Shown one piece after another: positions 12,638-24,992 of a stretch of DNA of 64,000 nucleotides. A program made the translations under genes and the position numbers. Under the pieces are notes generated by a model. That model was not told the DNA's origin and did no database searches. It worked only from the letters and a program-made list of their open reading frames with translations. Source of the DNA: Coriaria nepalensis (taxonomy: Eukaryota; Streptophyta; Magnoliopsida; Cucurbitales; Coriariaceae); the NCBI GenBank assembly GCA_027186245.1, contig CP114486.1, forward strand, positions 2,728,001 to 2,792,000, read 5' to 3'. Position 1 is the first letter of the stretch, and every line of letters starts with the position of its first letter.

Positions 12638-13268
12638 CAAGTTTATGGTTCAAAGAAGAACAGGTAACATAGCTTCTCTTCGAGAGCAGTGTGCGAAAAG
12701 AGGCAATTGTACCCAGAAAGCATATGGAGCTCTTGGTTGTGCTCAATTGCTTGGATGATGTTCTTTATTACAATCAAGTCCATGATTCTTTGATCAAGCA
12801 AACTGTTAATGTACATAATAATGATACAATATGGACGACGGATAATCGGAGTTTCCTTGTATTGAACAAAGTCATTACTTGATGATGGTCAAAAGTTTTC
12901 CGACATATTGGAAAATTTGTTTTTGTTGGTATATTGTTTGTTTTTATTTTTCTTTTTGTCCGAGGTATAGGGTTTGAAACATCAGGACTAATATTTTATT
13001 TTGTCAAATGATTTAATTTATTTTATTTAAAATATCAAATTTTATATAAAAAGAACTAATAAAATTATTGAATTTAAATAAAAAGATATAAATTTTGGTT
13101 AAAGTTGAGTAAATAAAGAAAATTTAATTAAATAATTATTTCAGCCAAAAATTTTAAATTTTTTTATTTAAAATTTAATAATTTTAAATAAGACAAAATA
13201 ACTCATTTCACAAAATAAAATACTGACCCCAAACCCCAAAGTCACCCATGAATGCCTTCATTCCCAGA
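12638..13268. other. WRKY 3' region and AT-rich spacer
   Basis: The WRKY 3' untranslated region is followed by about 250 bases of very AT-rich DNA, then the converging 3' end of the DUF1336 gene. No further gene is seen. Confidence 0.5.
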
Positions 13269-15490
13269 TCAGCTGTCACCAATACTGACAAGTGTCGGTA
13301 TTTGACCATGATTCACAAAGTCAACCTTATTCAACCGCACACAACACAGTACTTTCTCCGGCAATTCTTCTGGTTTTTGTGCCTGTCCAAAAGTGATCCA
13401 CAAAAAACATGTATCTGGATTGTCAGACCAATTCCAACGTTACTCGATTAAAATTTTAAGCTTAGAAGCTATAAACCAGACATATGCATAACAAGACAGC
13501 TTAGCAGGCAATACAAATTAGAGTTTTGCAGTAGAAAAAGGTTAGAGTGAAGTTCTGCAGTAATTACATTACCTGGATTGTTAGACCAAGATCAACTATC
13601 CCGTTCCTCAGCCGCTCTCGAAACGATTCAAGTCCTCTCCTTGATATATAGCTGAATCTATGTATGTCCAGGTCAATCTCGAAGTAATTCAATCCCTATA
13701 AAAGAATGGCCGTAAAGCAGTCTCAGCGTCGCCTAGATATGAAAGGAAATGCTATTATACCTAAAAGGGGGAGCTAAAACATATATATATAAATAAAAAA
13801 TTTACTTACCTTGAAGAAGCTGTGTTGAGGTCTAGAGAGCACTGGCTTGTCCTTGTAAGAATTTATAAGCTTACTTTCAGTTGAACTTAATTGGAGTTCC
13901 TCAGGATTTACCAACCCAGCCATAATTTTGAGCCTTTCTCTGAAAGGAACAATGGACTCCTTTGCGAATCCTTTAACCTTTTCCATCTCATCAGCAACCA
14001 ATCTCTGAGGCAGAGAACATTATTGACAGCAGTTTATTACAGTTGTTAACAGCAATGTTTATTTTCTTCTGCAAAGAAGTATAAGCAGCACGAATGCACA
14101 TTATCTGAAACGGTAATGAGGAAGTACCTTGATGCTGTCCTGAAACTGAGGAGAGATCTCTCTGTCGAAATTTTCAGATACTTTGAAATACATTACAAGG
14201 CTCATGCCTTCCCCATTGCAATCACTAAGGAATATGGTAGCGGGATAAGTAGGCAGCTGCAACAAGAACAACAAAATCATGAATGTGAAATCCGCGAATT
14301 CTACTTTCGATCACCCCTTGAGTGACTTAGAAAGAATAATTTCCCTAGAGCCCTTATTTTGAGAGATAATCAGCTGAAAAAAAGAAGAAAGAAAAAGAAA
14401 TTGAGCACTTCCATAGAGGGAGAGAGAACCTGTATGTTTACTATCAAGAGTGGGGGAATTTTCTCGTTTGGTTTCACAGAAGGAAGTTCAAGATGCTGAG
14501 CAATGTGATTTATCTTGTGGGGGCAGACGAAGAAGTCGACACCAATTGGTACGTACGGACTGGAGTCTGAAGCTGGCTGCTTATGTTTGTCTCTGCATGA
14601 TAGATGGTACAAGTTCAGTGGTGAAAAGTAAAAGAAGAACCATATAAAATTGAAGTACAAACTTATAGTTCAACATGTCAACAAAGTGATATAGGGAGAA
14701 TTTTAAGTAATTCATTAACATGCCTGAAATAATTGTCACCGCGAACCTTCAAGACTGAAGGTGAAAGAACGGACCAAGATCCTGGAGCTGGTTTATCTGG
14801 CTTTGAACAAGGAAGACAAAGTCCAGCTCTAGGACGATACACGGCCAATTCAAATGCACCTGGCCATGCACTAATTTTACTGAGTAACTTTTAAGGCGAG
14901 TAATCCGTTCATAAAATGTATGCATGCCCGATATATAAGTTTGCAGAATGCAAGGTCATGAACAAAACAGAGAGCAGAAAAATGTGTTAAGTAGCTGTAG
15001 AAGTAAAAGCTGCAGTACCCCCATGGACGCTCCTGAAGTCATCATCCGAATCAGATTCAGGCATTATACTAACTGAGTCAAACCATGCCTCCTCTTGACA
15101 TATACCTGTAAATAATTCAATTGCACTGCTCAGCAAGTATTCATATATGTAAAGAAACCAGTATCTCTCAAATAGAGAATTTGCTTTGGCACTATTATGG
15201 AAGAAAAGATATGTACCATTTGCATCAATCTGGCTATGGTTCCATTGCAGCTGAGTGACATGGAATGACTTGTTAGAGACCTCTGATCTCCTGCAGGTGG
15301 TTGCAGCACCCTTATCAAAGTCGACATGAACAAACTCACTGATAGATAAGACATTTCCAGTTTCACTAATGGCTTCCATAGGGATTTCAGGAATGGAAGC
15401 AGAAATCTTTCCACGATGTTTACGAGCTCGACGATAGTGTTTCCTATATGATCTGACAGTCATAGATGGTTTTGAGGTGCAGCTTCCCAT
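13269..15490 (-). CDS. DUF1336 (EDR2-like C-terminal) protein, short form
   Basis: Eight exons on the minus strand: 15217-15490, 15019-15105, 14724-14859, 14430-14592, 14128-14256, 13810-14004, 13573-13695 and 13269-13382. They sum to 406 residues in frame. The N-terminus begins [10 protein letters not shown], a likely N-myristoylation signal, followed by a basic block and [18 protein letters not shown]. After SDSDDDF comes the DUF1336 domain: [61 protein letters not shown] and [20 protein letters not shown]. It ends [16 protein letters not shown]. Relatives such as At1g13970 and At3g29180 are about 500 residues. The region between the DSDDDF block and RPRAG is almost absent here, and only 159 bases separate those exons. 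Exon 3 ends at an unusual GC donor. Function is unknown; membrane association is inferred from Gly-2. Confidence 0.85.
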
Positions 15491-16440
15491 CTGATTATCG
15501 CTTCACAGTAGCACCGTGCCAACCCTTAAAATAAGAGGTATGATGCAGAATCAAAATATATTCCTTACATGCTCAAAGTAAATCATTATAATGCCATGTC
15601 CATAGGTTACTGTAAATCAACGTTTTCATGTCTTGGAGGCAGATAATTTTTTGAAATAAACTATGTTATAGTGAATGAGTAGATGTATTAAGAGCTGAAC
15701 CTAGGCCTGCTTCTTTTGATCAAGAACATTTCTCATACCTGATAAAGGAAAATCCGATGTGTTAGCGGGGAAGAAACTGGTTCTATTTCTGCAACAAGAT
15801 AATTACATTGATTTCATGGTCACCTATACCAACACTACTTAGGATCAACAAATTACCAGATGATGAACCATATCAAATTTAAATATCTTTTTTGAGAGCT
15901 CAAAAGCAAGAATTGCGAAGAATGGAAAACAATTTAGGAAAGCCAGAACAGCCTGCCGGAAATCGGAAAAAGAGAATCTGAATTGCAGAGAAACGATGCA
16001 AAAGAGGGAGAAGGAGAGAGATAGAAAGACCTGATGGTACAAGAAGGTGAAATTTCCGGCATGAATGAGGAATCGCCGTTCCTGATGAGGAACTCGGATT
16101 CCTCGCTGTGCTCTTCTTCCTTCTTCCTCCTCTGAATTAAATTACCAATAGTTCCAAAAACTCTTTAAAATTTTCTCGGAGAAGAGAAGTATAATTTAAG
16201 AAGAAGATAGAAAAAAAAATTCAAAAAAAGAAAGAAACCAGAAGCCCACTGTTTTCGGATCCTATTTTCCGGTTACCGCGTCATTTTTAGAACTGCCCCT
16301 CTCTCACTCGCTCTGTCTCTCTCTCTCTGCTTCTAAAAAGAAAAAAACCGGCTTATTTCGAGCTTCCAGATTTCCGAGCTGGCGGATTTTCTCGGCAGAG
16401 ATTTCGCGGGAAAACAGAGAGAGAGAGAGAGAGAGAGGAA
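15491..16440 (-). promoter_or_regulatory. Leader and promoter region of the DUF1336 gene
   Basis: Upstream of the start codon the minus strand has leader-like sequence. A possible 5' untranslated exon lies near 16032-16150, with a donor at about 16031. A (GA)n tract at 16413-16437 and CT-rich stretches precede it. No TATA box was identified with confidence. Confidence 0.4.
16413..16437. repeat. (GA)n microsatellite
   Basis: A GA tract of about 24 bases in the upstream region of the DUF1336 gene. Confidence 0.85.
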
Positions 16441-17798
16441 GAGGGTAGTTGGTTGATCAGTGGTCAATTATACCCCTGTTTCCACGCGCTGCACGCCTTG
16501 TCGTATCTAGTTGGCAGCTGATTTTTAATTACTATTTTACTCCTTACTTTTTACCTCATCCTCTTCGTAACAATTTTTACAGTCGATTCATTTTAACGGC
16601 ACCAACAAATCCACTAAACATCTTTTAAAATGATTAAATACTTAAACATAAGTATTATTAATGTATAATATATATCCTCAAAGCAAAGCAAAAATATGTA
16701 GATGAGAGTGAAAACTTAACAATGAAAGAAAGAAGAATTGTCTTTAGTGTTAGTTAGTTGATGAGTAAAAGAGGAATAGATTAAGAGAAGGGTCAGTAGC
16801 ATCAAGGCAGAGTGGTATCTATATTTATATACCTATAACAATCATGTACTAATCAAATTGCTTAATGTTAATGACTCCTCCTACATCTAACTAGCTAGGC
16901 AGTCTCTTTCCTAGGATGTTTTTGTTTGGTCCATGATCCCGACCTCGGCTCGTTTAAGTTCAGTTAATGCCTAATTAAGATGTTTTACGACCTTAATTTC
17001 GATACGTGAGTTTGAATGTTCATCAAAATATTTTTCTATACCATATATTTTTCACCTAGACCTAACATACAACATAGAGTTATACAAATTTTGATTTTGT
17101 CCTAAACAAGTCTTTGTTATGCTATGTTACGTTATGTTGAGCATCCTTTTATGTATATGTTATATTTGAATAATGTCAAAACAAAATTTGGTAAAATATT
17201 ATTTGTGTAATGTTAGTGGAACACGTTGATTAATTTACTTCCCTAAATTTGTATTAAATAAAAGAAGGAAAAAAGACATGTTAGCTGCTGGTGGGGTTTT
17301 CGTGAAAGATGAATGATTTGGACTAATAAATTCTTGCTTTAGTTGAGCAGTTTGAAGTGGTCTCTTTCATTATTGTTGTAGCGACATAAGTGGTTGAGCC
17401 ACATCAAATTTTTGTTTATTTTATTTTATTTTATTTTATTATAAATAAACATCTAAATGGATCACACCAACCAATTGAAGAAATGAAGAACACTTTCGTA
17501 AAACGTATTTATATATGTACAAGCTCAATAATATAAATTCGTTCCTAATTAACTTATATCCTAAATACACTTAGATAATAGTTGAATACGCGTCATACAT
17601 GACCTACACCTACCCAATTATGTTTATGTCACGACATTTAATTGGCTCGGCCTACTTAGTTTATAAATGTGTGTCGTCGACATGTCGTCACGTAATGGCC
17701 TTTTTTTCCTTCACTTGTAGCGACATGGATGATGCATTATATAACTTTTGTATGTGCAGTATGCACTGAGCTTTATATGGGGCCTTTATAAATATAAA

Positions 17799-17820
17799 TA
17801 TATATATATATATATATATA
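17799..17820. repeat. (TA)n microsatellite
   Basis: A run of alternating TA, about 22 bases, in intergenic DNA. Confidence 0.8.
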
Positions 17821-18244
17821 GTTGTGTATTACATACTTATCTTAAAGAAATTAAGTAGAAAGAAGTAACGGGATCTAAGTGTTAAAAAGGGCATGTAACA
17901 TGTTTGAGCACAGAAGAAGAAGCTCAAGTGTTTTAACTTGTTTTTAGAAACAACTATTAAAAAAATGTTAAATGTTTTCATATAATTAAGATATGCAAAG
18001 TGCAATTGCTTACTAGCCTGCCAAAAGGTCCAATCATTGAATTCTGGTGTCCGTAAATGCCGAAAAGTTTGTCCAGAAAGAGTATATAATGCAAAAAGAG
18101 AGCGGCTATAAAGTAAATGTGGGACATTGCACTTTTAAGAAAAATCATAATCATACCCTAAATTTTACATATATTATAATATTATAATATTATAATAAAA
18201 ATTTTAAAATCCGTATTAATATCTTGATATATAATTATAATAAT

Positions 18245-18500
18245 AAATCATACATAATTATTTTTTATTATCTTTATAATTTTTTATTTATTTCACTTTT
18301 AATCTTAATTTCATCGATGGAATTTAAATTCTGAATCAAGATCCATCGAAGGTCAAGCTCCGAAAAATGGAGCTCGCTTCAAATCTAAAGCTTGAGCTCT
18401 ATCGATTGAACTAGGATTAAAAGGGGAAAAAATAAATTTTAGAAGAATAAAATAAAAATTATAAAGATAGTAAAAGATAAATTTATGTCTTAAAAAATTT
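18245..18500. mobile_element. MITE-like fold-back element
   Basis: Two arms are imperfect inverted repeats. The left arm contains TTATTATCTTTATAATTTTT and then TTTTAATC and ATCGAT. The right arm, read in reverse complement, contains TTACTATCTTTATAATTTTT and then TTTTAATC and ATCGAT. The loop carries a second inverted pair around GAGCTC. Total size is about 250 bases with no coding capacity. This fits a small non-autonomous DNA transposon; the family and target-site duplication were not resolved. Confidence 0.5.
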
Positions 18501-20789
18501 AAAATTCCGACCATATCAATACTGCATGTTTGTTACGTAGACAAATTCATTAAAATGAATGGAAAGATAATTGTAGATAATTTATTATTATTAAATTTTA
18601 TATCAAGTATTAATTATGACTATGCAAATTTTATGAGATCCATTATAATACATATAAATTTTGGAGATTTATATTATAATTTTTTCATAATATAAGTGTT
18701 TAAACACTTCTTCAATGAACCGGCGGCTCAGTTTAAACACTTCTTTATTATAATTTTGTTTTATTTTAAGTATTTTTATTTATGAATCATTAATCAAAAT
18801 TTTTTTTTGAAGTACTTTTAATTTTTTACTTATTTATTTCTTAAAATGCATATCTATTTAAAGAAAATTACATTTTTCATTAATTCCATTTATTACTTCA
18901 TATTTTCACTCTCTCGAAATTTAATACTATCTACCAATATATTTAAGAAAGGAAAGGAAAAGAAAAGAAAAGAAAAGATAAAAAGGTCATTGACCATCAT
19001 CCTGATCCGACCAGATTGTTTTAAAATATATTCGGATGGGTATCAAATTAGATTAGATCCGATCGATTAAACCATAGTTTAAATAGTTTAGTTTTTTTTT
19101 TTATAATCAAATAAACATTATAGCTTGAGTTGAGTAAAGGTTTAACTTATAATTTATAAGTAATCTAATTAAAATATATCATAATTGTAATAATTTCTCT
19201 TTACATAGAAAAAATTAGTAAATATTGAAAAGAATACTTATTACAAGAATAAAATTATTAAATTATTAATCCCATTCGGAAGAAAGAGAGGCCTTGGTAA
19301 TTTTTCTTCGAAGAGGAATAACAAGTGGGGTTAGGACTAAGATTAATCTTAATCCTAAACTTTAATCCACAATGAAACATGAGATTAGTAAAAAAGGGTA
19401 ATGATGGAGTACGGAACCATCTACACTTAACTTGATTTGGGCTTGAGATATCAGAACACGTGGCCCGTCATAACCCATTACTTGTTACGCCTCTCAAATT
19501 GTCGTCGACCTGTCGTCTCTAGCAAGTGCTCGTCTCAAGAGGCGGCTCTGCTAATAAAATTTTATATATTATAGTTTTAAATAATGGTAATATATATATA
19601 CTATTATTAAAATTTTAAAATATATTATATTAAATTTATAAAAAAAATTATAAAAAATAAAATAATTAATTAATCTTTTTTATATTTTTTTATTAAAATA
19701 ATATAAATTTTAAAAAAATATATCTTATATAAAAAATACCTCAAATTTAAAATTTACCATAGAATCCCAATTGATGAGGCAGAAGTCAACAAGCAAGTAA
19801 AGACATGTCACGGAACTAATCTTAAATTAGCGGAAAATGAGGAAAAGAGATCGTAAAAGATATGTCACGGGATTAATAAGTGGGGCCCAACACAAGGTTA
19901 GAAGACAAAACAAAATCAGGTGTTGTTGATTAATTAATGTGGGGGATTTATTAGTCAAGTGTTTGTCTAATTACTGCTTAACTTCAACGGTTTAACCACA
20001 GCTCCGTACTTTATTCTTTGTTTTTTTTCTTAAGACACAAAGAAATGGAGCCAATGCTCTGGGGGTTTGTAGATTGGTGGTCCGTGTCAGGTAACTAACA
20101 GACCCACATTAAATTGAAAAGCTTAGAGCATTAAATTTTTGCAACAACTTACGAAGCGAACATCATTTATTACACGACCTTCTCTATCCACTCCCTGGCC
20201 CGATTTCAGTTATTTTCAGGCTGCCTTAAAAGCATACGTCGATTCCCGAATGTTATTTTTGTATATATATATATAAAAGTGATGCATGATAAATTTTGAC
20301 GCAATTTAATGATATTTTTATATTAAATAAATAAATATATATATAACTTTTCCCATCCATTACATACATATAAGGTAAATATTAAAATAATTTTTTTCAA
20401 AATATAAATGAAGGCTAATTTAAATCTATAGTTAATTTATTTTATTGGTATTATTATTATTATTATTAAGTTTTTGCATGATACATGTGTTATATAATAC
20501 TATGGTTCAAATTTTCAACGAAGTTATTAACTAATTACAGGAAGGAAAAAAGAAAGAAAAAAAAAAAAAGGTCATAAAAGAAAGAAGAGATAAGATCATT
20601 TTTACAGACCCATACAACAATCGTCTCTGCTTCAACTGGGCTCTGTAAAAAGTAAAGTGTCACACGGATTTCTCTTTGAAAAATGGTAACGCTAGCAACC
20701 AAAGCAAAAGGGGATTAGGTTGCAACTTCAAGTTAGCTTAGCTAGCTGCTCGTAAATCTGCTAGGTTGTGAACATTTCAGCAAACAAAA

Positions 20790-23700
20790 ATGAGGAAGAA
20801 TGGATGGAAGCTTCCTTGTCATCCTCTTCAGGTTAGTAATATTTTGTTGCTCATCGTATCTTGATTTGATTTTGCTTAGGTTTACGATTTGCAGTTGTTT
20901 AATCTTTCTCTCTGCTCCAAAAAAAAAAAAAAAAAAGGTGGTTGCTGTTTCAGTGTTCCTAGCTCTGGGGTTTGCTTTCTATGTCTTCTTTGCTCCATTT
21001 GTTGGGAGGAAGCTCTTTCAGTATATTCTCATTGCTCTTTACACTCCTCTTGTAAGTCTTTCTTTCTTACTTGCTCTCTTCTTTTCCTGGCTTGAACAAG
21101 TAGATCTGTTGATTCCGCTCCCCTCGTTGGTTTCTGTAATGCATTTTGGTGTATGAACTCTGGGTTTCTCTTTATATTTCTTAGTCATAGATCTTATTTC
21201 TGTACATTTAGACATCAGATTTTGCTGATTAGATCAAATGGGTTGCTTCTTTATTACTATGCTATAGGGGTTTTATGAGCTTTTGTTTACACCAATAGAC
21301 TGGTTTTTTTCCATCGGGATCCATTAAGTGATCAGATCCTTATGGATTATTTTGGTACCATTGAAATTTAAGAAGGCCATGATTCTAACATTCTTAGCTC
21401 GGACCATTTTACAGAAGTGTACATTTGCTGAAAATGAGAACTCACTCGGTTCTTTTCATCTTCAATTCCACTTCATATCATTTAGTTTAAGGTAGTTTAT
21501 CAGAGACGAGGAAAATCCTTAATTTCAAAGACAATTCTCTTCAAACTAGTGCTGAGTTATGATATGCATCATTCAGAAACATAACATTTCTTTCCCTCAG
21601 ATTACATGTGTCTTTGGGCTGTATATCTGGTGTGCTGGAGCTGATCCTGCTGATCCTGGAGTTTTCAAGTCAAAGAAATATCTCCATATTTCGGACAAAT
21701 CAAAGTCTTTTCAACAAAAAGATTTAAAACATGGTGGCCAGTCAACTTCATCAACATATAATGCTGCTTCTGCTGCTAACTCTGACGCTAAAACTCCCTT
21801 GGAAAAGGATGTTATAGTCACAAATTCAACCTCTAAAGACCTTTCAGAGACCGAGAAGAACAGTCACTCATCATCCGAGAGTTCTTGTTTCCTATTGGTA
21901 TGTTCCCCCTGTGTTTTTTTCTGCAAATGTTCCAGTTCGACCAAAGAATCTTCTGAGCAGCAGATGAGTGAAGAAGGAATGTTTTATTGTAGTTTGTGTG
22001 AAGTTGAGGTGAGTCGAAAACCTTAGTTGGGTTTGTGTGGTTGATGGTTTAAAACTTCAGTTTTGGGTCTAATCTCCAGTTTTAAATCGTGCAGGTTTTT
22101 AAGTATAGCAAGCACTGTAGGGTTTGTGACAAATGTGTGGACCGATTTGATCATCACTGCAGGGTATGCAATTCACGCCACACCCCTTCTCTCTTTCTAT
22201 TTCCCTGTTTCTTGGTAATATTTCTGATGCCTTTTGAATAATGAATTTTGTAGTGGCTTAACAACTGCATCGGAAGAAAGAACTATAGACAGTTTTTCAC
22301 CCTCATGGTTGCTTCTCTTCTCTTGGTAAGCTCCAGCATCCATTCTCTGCCTTTCCCCGAAAAAATCTTCAGATCATCAGGCCGTGTGTCTCTCTTCCAA
22401 CATATAATCAACCCCAAATTCAAATTAAGAAAACAATCCCCTTCTATAACAAAGTAGTTGTCAATCTTTGCCAGAAACTCAGGGCTTACCCAGTTTTTTT
22501 AAGTATCTTTTTGGTACCTCTGGTATCTTTCTCAATCTCTTACTTCTCTCCCAAGAAAGTTTCAAACCCTTTGAACTTTGGTTACATATCCCTGAGGCAT
22601 GCCTGAATCCAAAGACCAACACAACCATCCCAGAGTAAGCATTTTATTTTTATGTCGATGTTCATTTTAATTGATTATTGACAGGTAAATACATGGTTTG
22701 TGCACCTTGGGTCTTGAGAATTGCAGCTTATTCTTCAATGGTCAACTGGAATCCTCGTGCTAATCTGCTGTTTTGTCGAGAGGAAGCATTTTTCTGTTGA
22801 TATCTCCTCCAAGTTAGGTAGCAGCTTCTCATTGGTCCCCTTCGTTATTGTAGTGGTCAGTACTCTCCTCACTTTTCACTGGTTAGGTTGAAAATTTTGG
22901 ATCCATTCCTTGCATTATGAAGACCTTGGAACATTTTTTTTTTCAGGCAATGTGTACCATTTTGGCCATGTTTGCAACCCTTCCACTTGCTCAACTCTTC
23001 TTTTTTCACGTCCTCCTTATAAAGAAGGTAAACATATACTACAGCAATCCATTCTCAAATTGGTTCATTTTGATTTTGAAGAGTTAATATTGTCTTTTTT
23101 GGTCACATGGAAAAAACAGGGTATTAGTACATATGATTACATCATAGCTTTACGGGAGCAAGAGCAAGAGCAACAAGGACTTGGAGGAGGTCCACAAAGT
23201 CCTCAAATGTCTGTTATGAGCTCATTGACTGGACTAAGCAGTGCTAGCTCCTTCAATACTTTCCAGCATGCTGCTTGGTGTACACCTCCACGCTTGTTTC
23301 TAGAAGATCAGGTAAAGATTAAACAAAGCTACCAATAATACAAGGTTGTTTCATTTGGCTGGTGTCATTATGTCCTTCTTGTTATTCTTCCAGTTTGACG
23401 TGGTCCCCCCAGAAACTGGATCGGTTAGTTCGTTAGGAAAGATGGTTGGACCGGAAACGGCAAAGAAACGGAATGCTCCAGCAGTAAAGATCAGCTCATG
23501 GACACTAGCTCGATTAAATGCAGAAGAGGTTTCAAAGGCTGCCACAGAGGCCCGAAAAAAGTCCAAAATTCTTCAGCCTGTAGTTAGACAGGATTCCACT
23601 TTCAGGCGAGAAACAGATAGTGTTGTTGGCAGTAGTGACCGTCAAATGGGCCCCAGGTCCGATAATAACAGAAGGCGAGCAACTAAGAGGGTTCGCCTTC

Positions 23701-24134
23701 CGGCCGACTTATTAGATTCCTTGTCAGAGGACCCAGCTAAATCCATTGAGAAAGGTTCAACTGGCTCATCATCAATTAGTCTTCTTTCACTTCAGTTCGA
23801 AGCAAGAAGTGCTTTCCAAACGAGCAGAGCAATGGCTGCTTCTTCTTCTCCCGAGAGCAGTTTAGACTCTCCTGATATTCACCCTTTCCGGGCCTCTTTG
23901 TCTGGGGCTGAGGAATCTAGGCGGCTCAGCGATCAAAATGCTGCTGACATGGCATCTCAGAAGGGAATATTCCCTCTATTTTTGAGGTCGACTAGTGATG
24001 GTTATGAAGCATCGGGTGGAGAAGACAGTGATCGGGTTTCTTCTCGGATTGGGCAGAATGAAAGGATTGTGAAACCTAAACCAGCTTCTTCTTCGGGTTA
24101 TGACAATTTCAGAAAGACCGGATTTAATGGCTGA
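20790..24134 (+). CDS. DHHC-type protein S-acyltransferase (PAT22-like)
   Basis: Nine exons: 20790-20831, 20938-21051, 21601-22008, 22095-22163, 22254-22325, 22727-22855, 22947-23027, 23120-23311 and 23394-24134. They sum to 615 residues. The enzyme transfers palmitate to cysteines of membrane-associated proteins. The Cys-rich domain contains [20 protein letters not shown], with the catalytic DHHC at residues 207-210. Two hydrophobic segments precede it (about residues 15-35 and 42-65) and two follow it (about 237-258 and 276-305). The TTxE-like position is replaced by ISTYDYI in the exon after the last membrane segment. A long Ser-rich cytosolic tail follows. The best match from memory is At1g69420, in keeping with the gene order. 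Exon 2 is preceded by an A-tract instead of a pyrimidine tract. Confidence 0.93.
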
Positions 24135-24992
24135 TTAATTGACAGCAACTAGTTCCGAAAAGTGAAAATTGTGTTTAGATTTGATGTTTTGAGAATGAGG
24201 TTTGGACATATCTTCATCTTTATGGCAAAGATTAGAACTTTGTACTAGACTTTTCTCAGCATTCCATGTTTATTGCATGTTTTCATTAGTTAATTTTTCT
24301 TTTAAATAATTTTGGTTGCCGATTAATTTCTTCATGATAAAATTTCCCTAATGTTGGTCTGGATTTATTCACAGTAGGATTTTAATATTATTATTATTAT
24401 TTTTTTTTTTAAAGAAATCGTTTTTCTAAGACTATAACTATCATTAGAGCATTAGAGGTAGTAAGCATTAGAGATCTAAGTAAATCGGTGGTGACTGGTG
24501 AGTTGAGAACTGTTTCTTTCATTTTTCCTCTTGTCTCTTCTGTTCTCTCCCGCAGCTGAAAATCTCAGATCCCAACCTTCCTGCAAAGTTGACCAAAAAA
24601 AAAAGACTAAATTTCTCCAATTTCCTCAAGAAAGCTCGGATTCCTTAAACCCTAGAATTTTCCTCCACCTTCTCTTTCTGTATTGCTTCTCTCTATCCCT
24701 TCTTTTCACCCACGTGAATTTCCCTCCATTTCCACGCTAACTAGCACCTTTGCCCCCTCCACAATTATCGCCTTGTCAATTGCCTGATGCTTTGGCTCCT
24801 CCTCTCCTCAGATCCGCCCATCTCTCCCCATTGCTGTTAAAACTTCTTCTTCTTCTTTTCCTAAACCCCTTTTTGGGATTTCGGCTGCGAGAAGGTAATT
24901 TCGAATTTCAAGTCTAGCGGTTTCAGATCTCTATTTATATGCATTATGAATCCTTAGCTTCTTTTGCTTCTTACAGATTTTGAGCAACAAAA
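24135..24992 (+). promoter_or_regulatory. Intergenic region and leader of the downstream membrane-protein gene
   Basis: After the DHHC gene 3' region (to about 24400) comes a CT-rich stretch typical of a promoter and leader. A leader intron, donor GTAATT at 24895 and acceptor TTACAG ending at 24976, lies just before the start codon at 24993. Confidence 0.55.

Larger units (their letters stand above)
16441..20789. other. AT-rich intergenic region
   Basis: More than 4 kb without a supported gene. It holds simple repeats: TTTTA pentamers at 17417-17441, (TA)n at about 17799-17820 and AAAAG pentamers at 18950-18977. It also holds a fold-back element near 18245-18500. A GC-rich patch near 18719 and another near 19541 share GGCGGCTC, with AT-rich inverted repeats beside the second. 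Short open frames here have no family similarity. Confidence 0.6.

Noticed and set aside
20800..21156. Separate small gene at the DHHC locus
   Set aside because: It is exon 2 of the DHHC gene read through its first intron; kept only as a possible alternative N-terminus.
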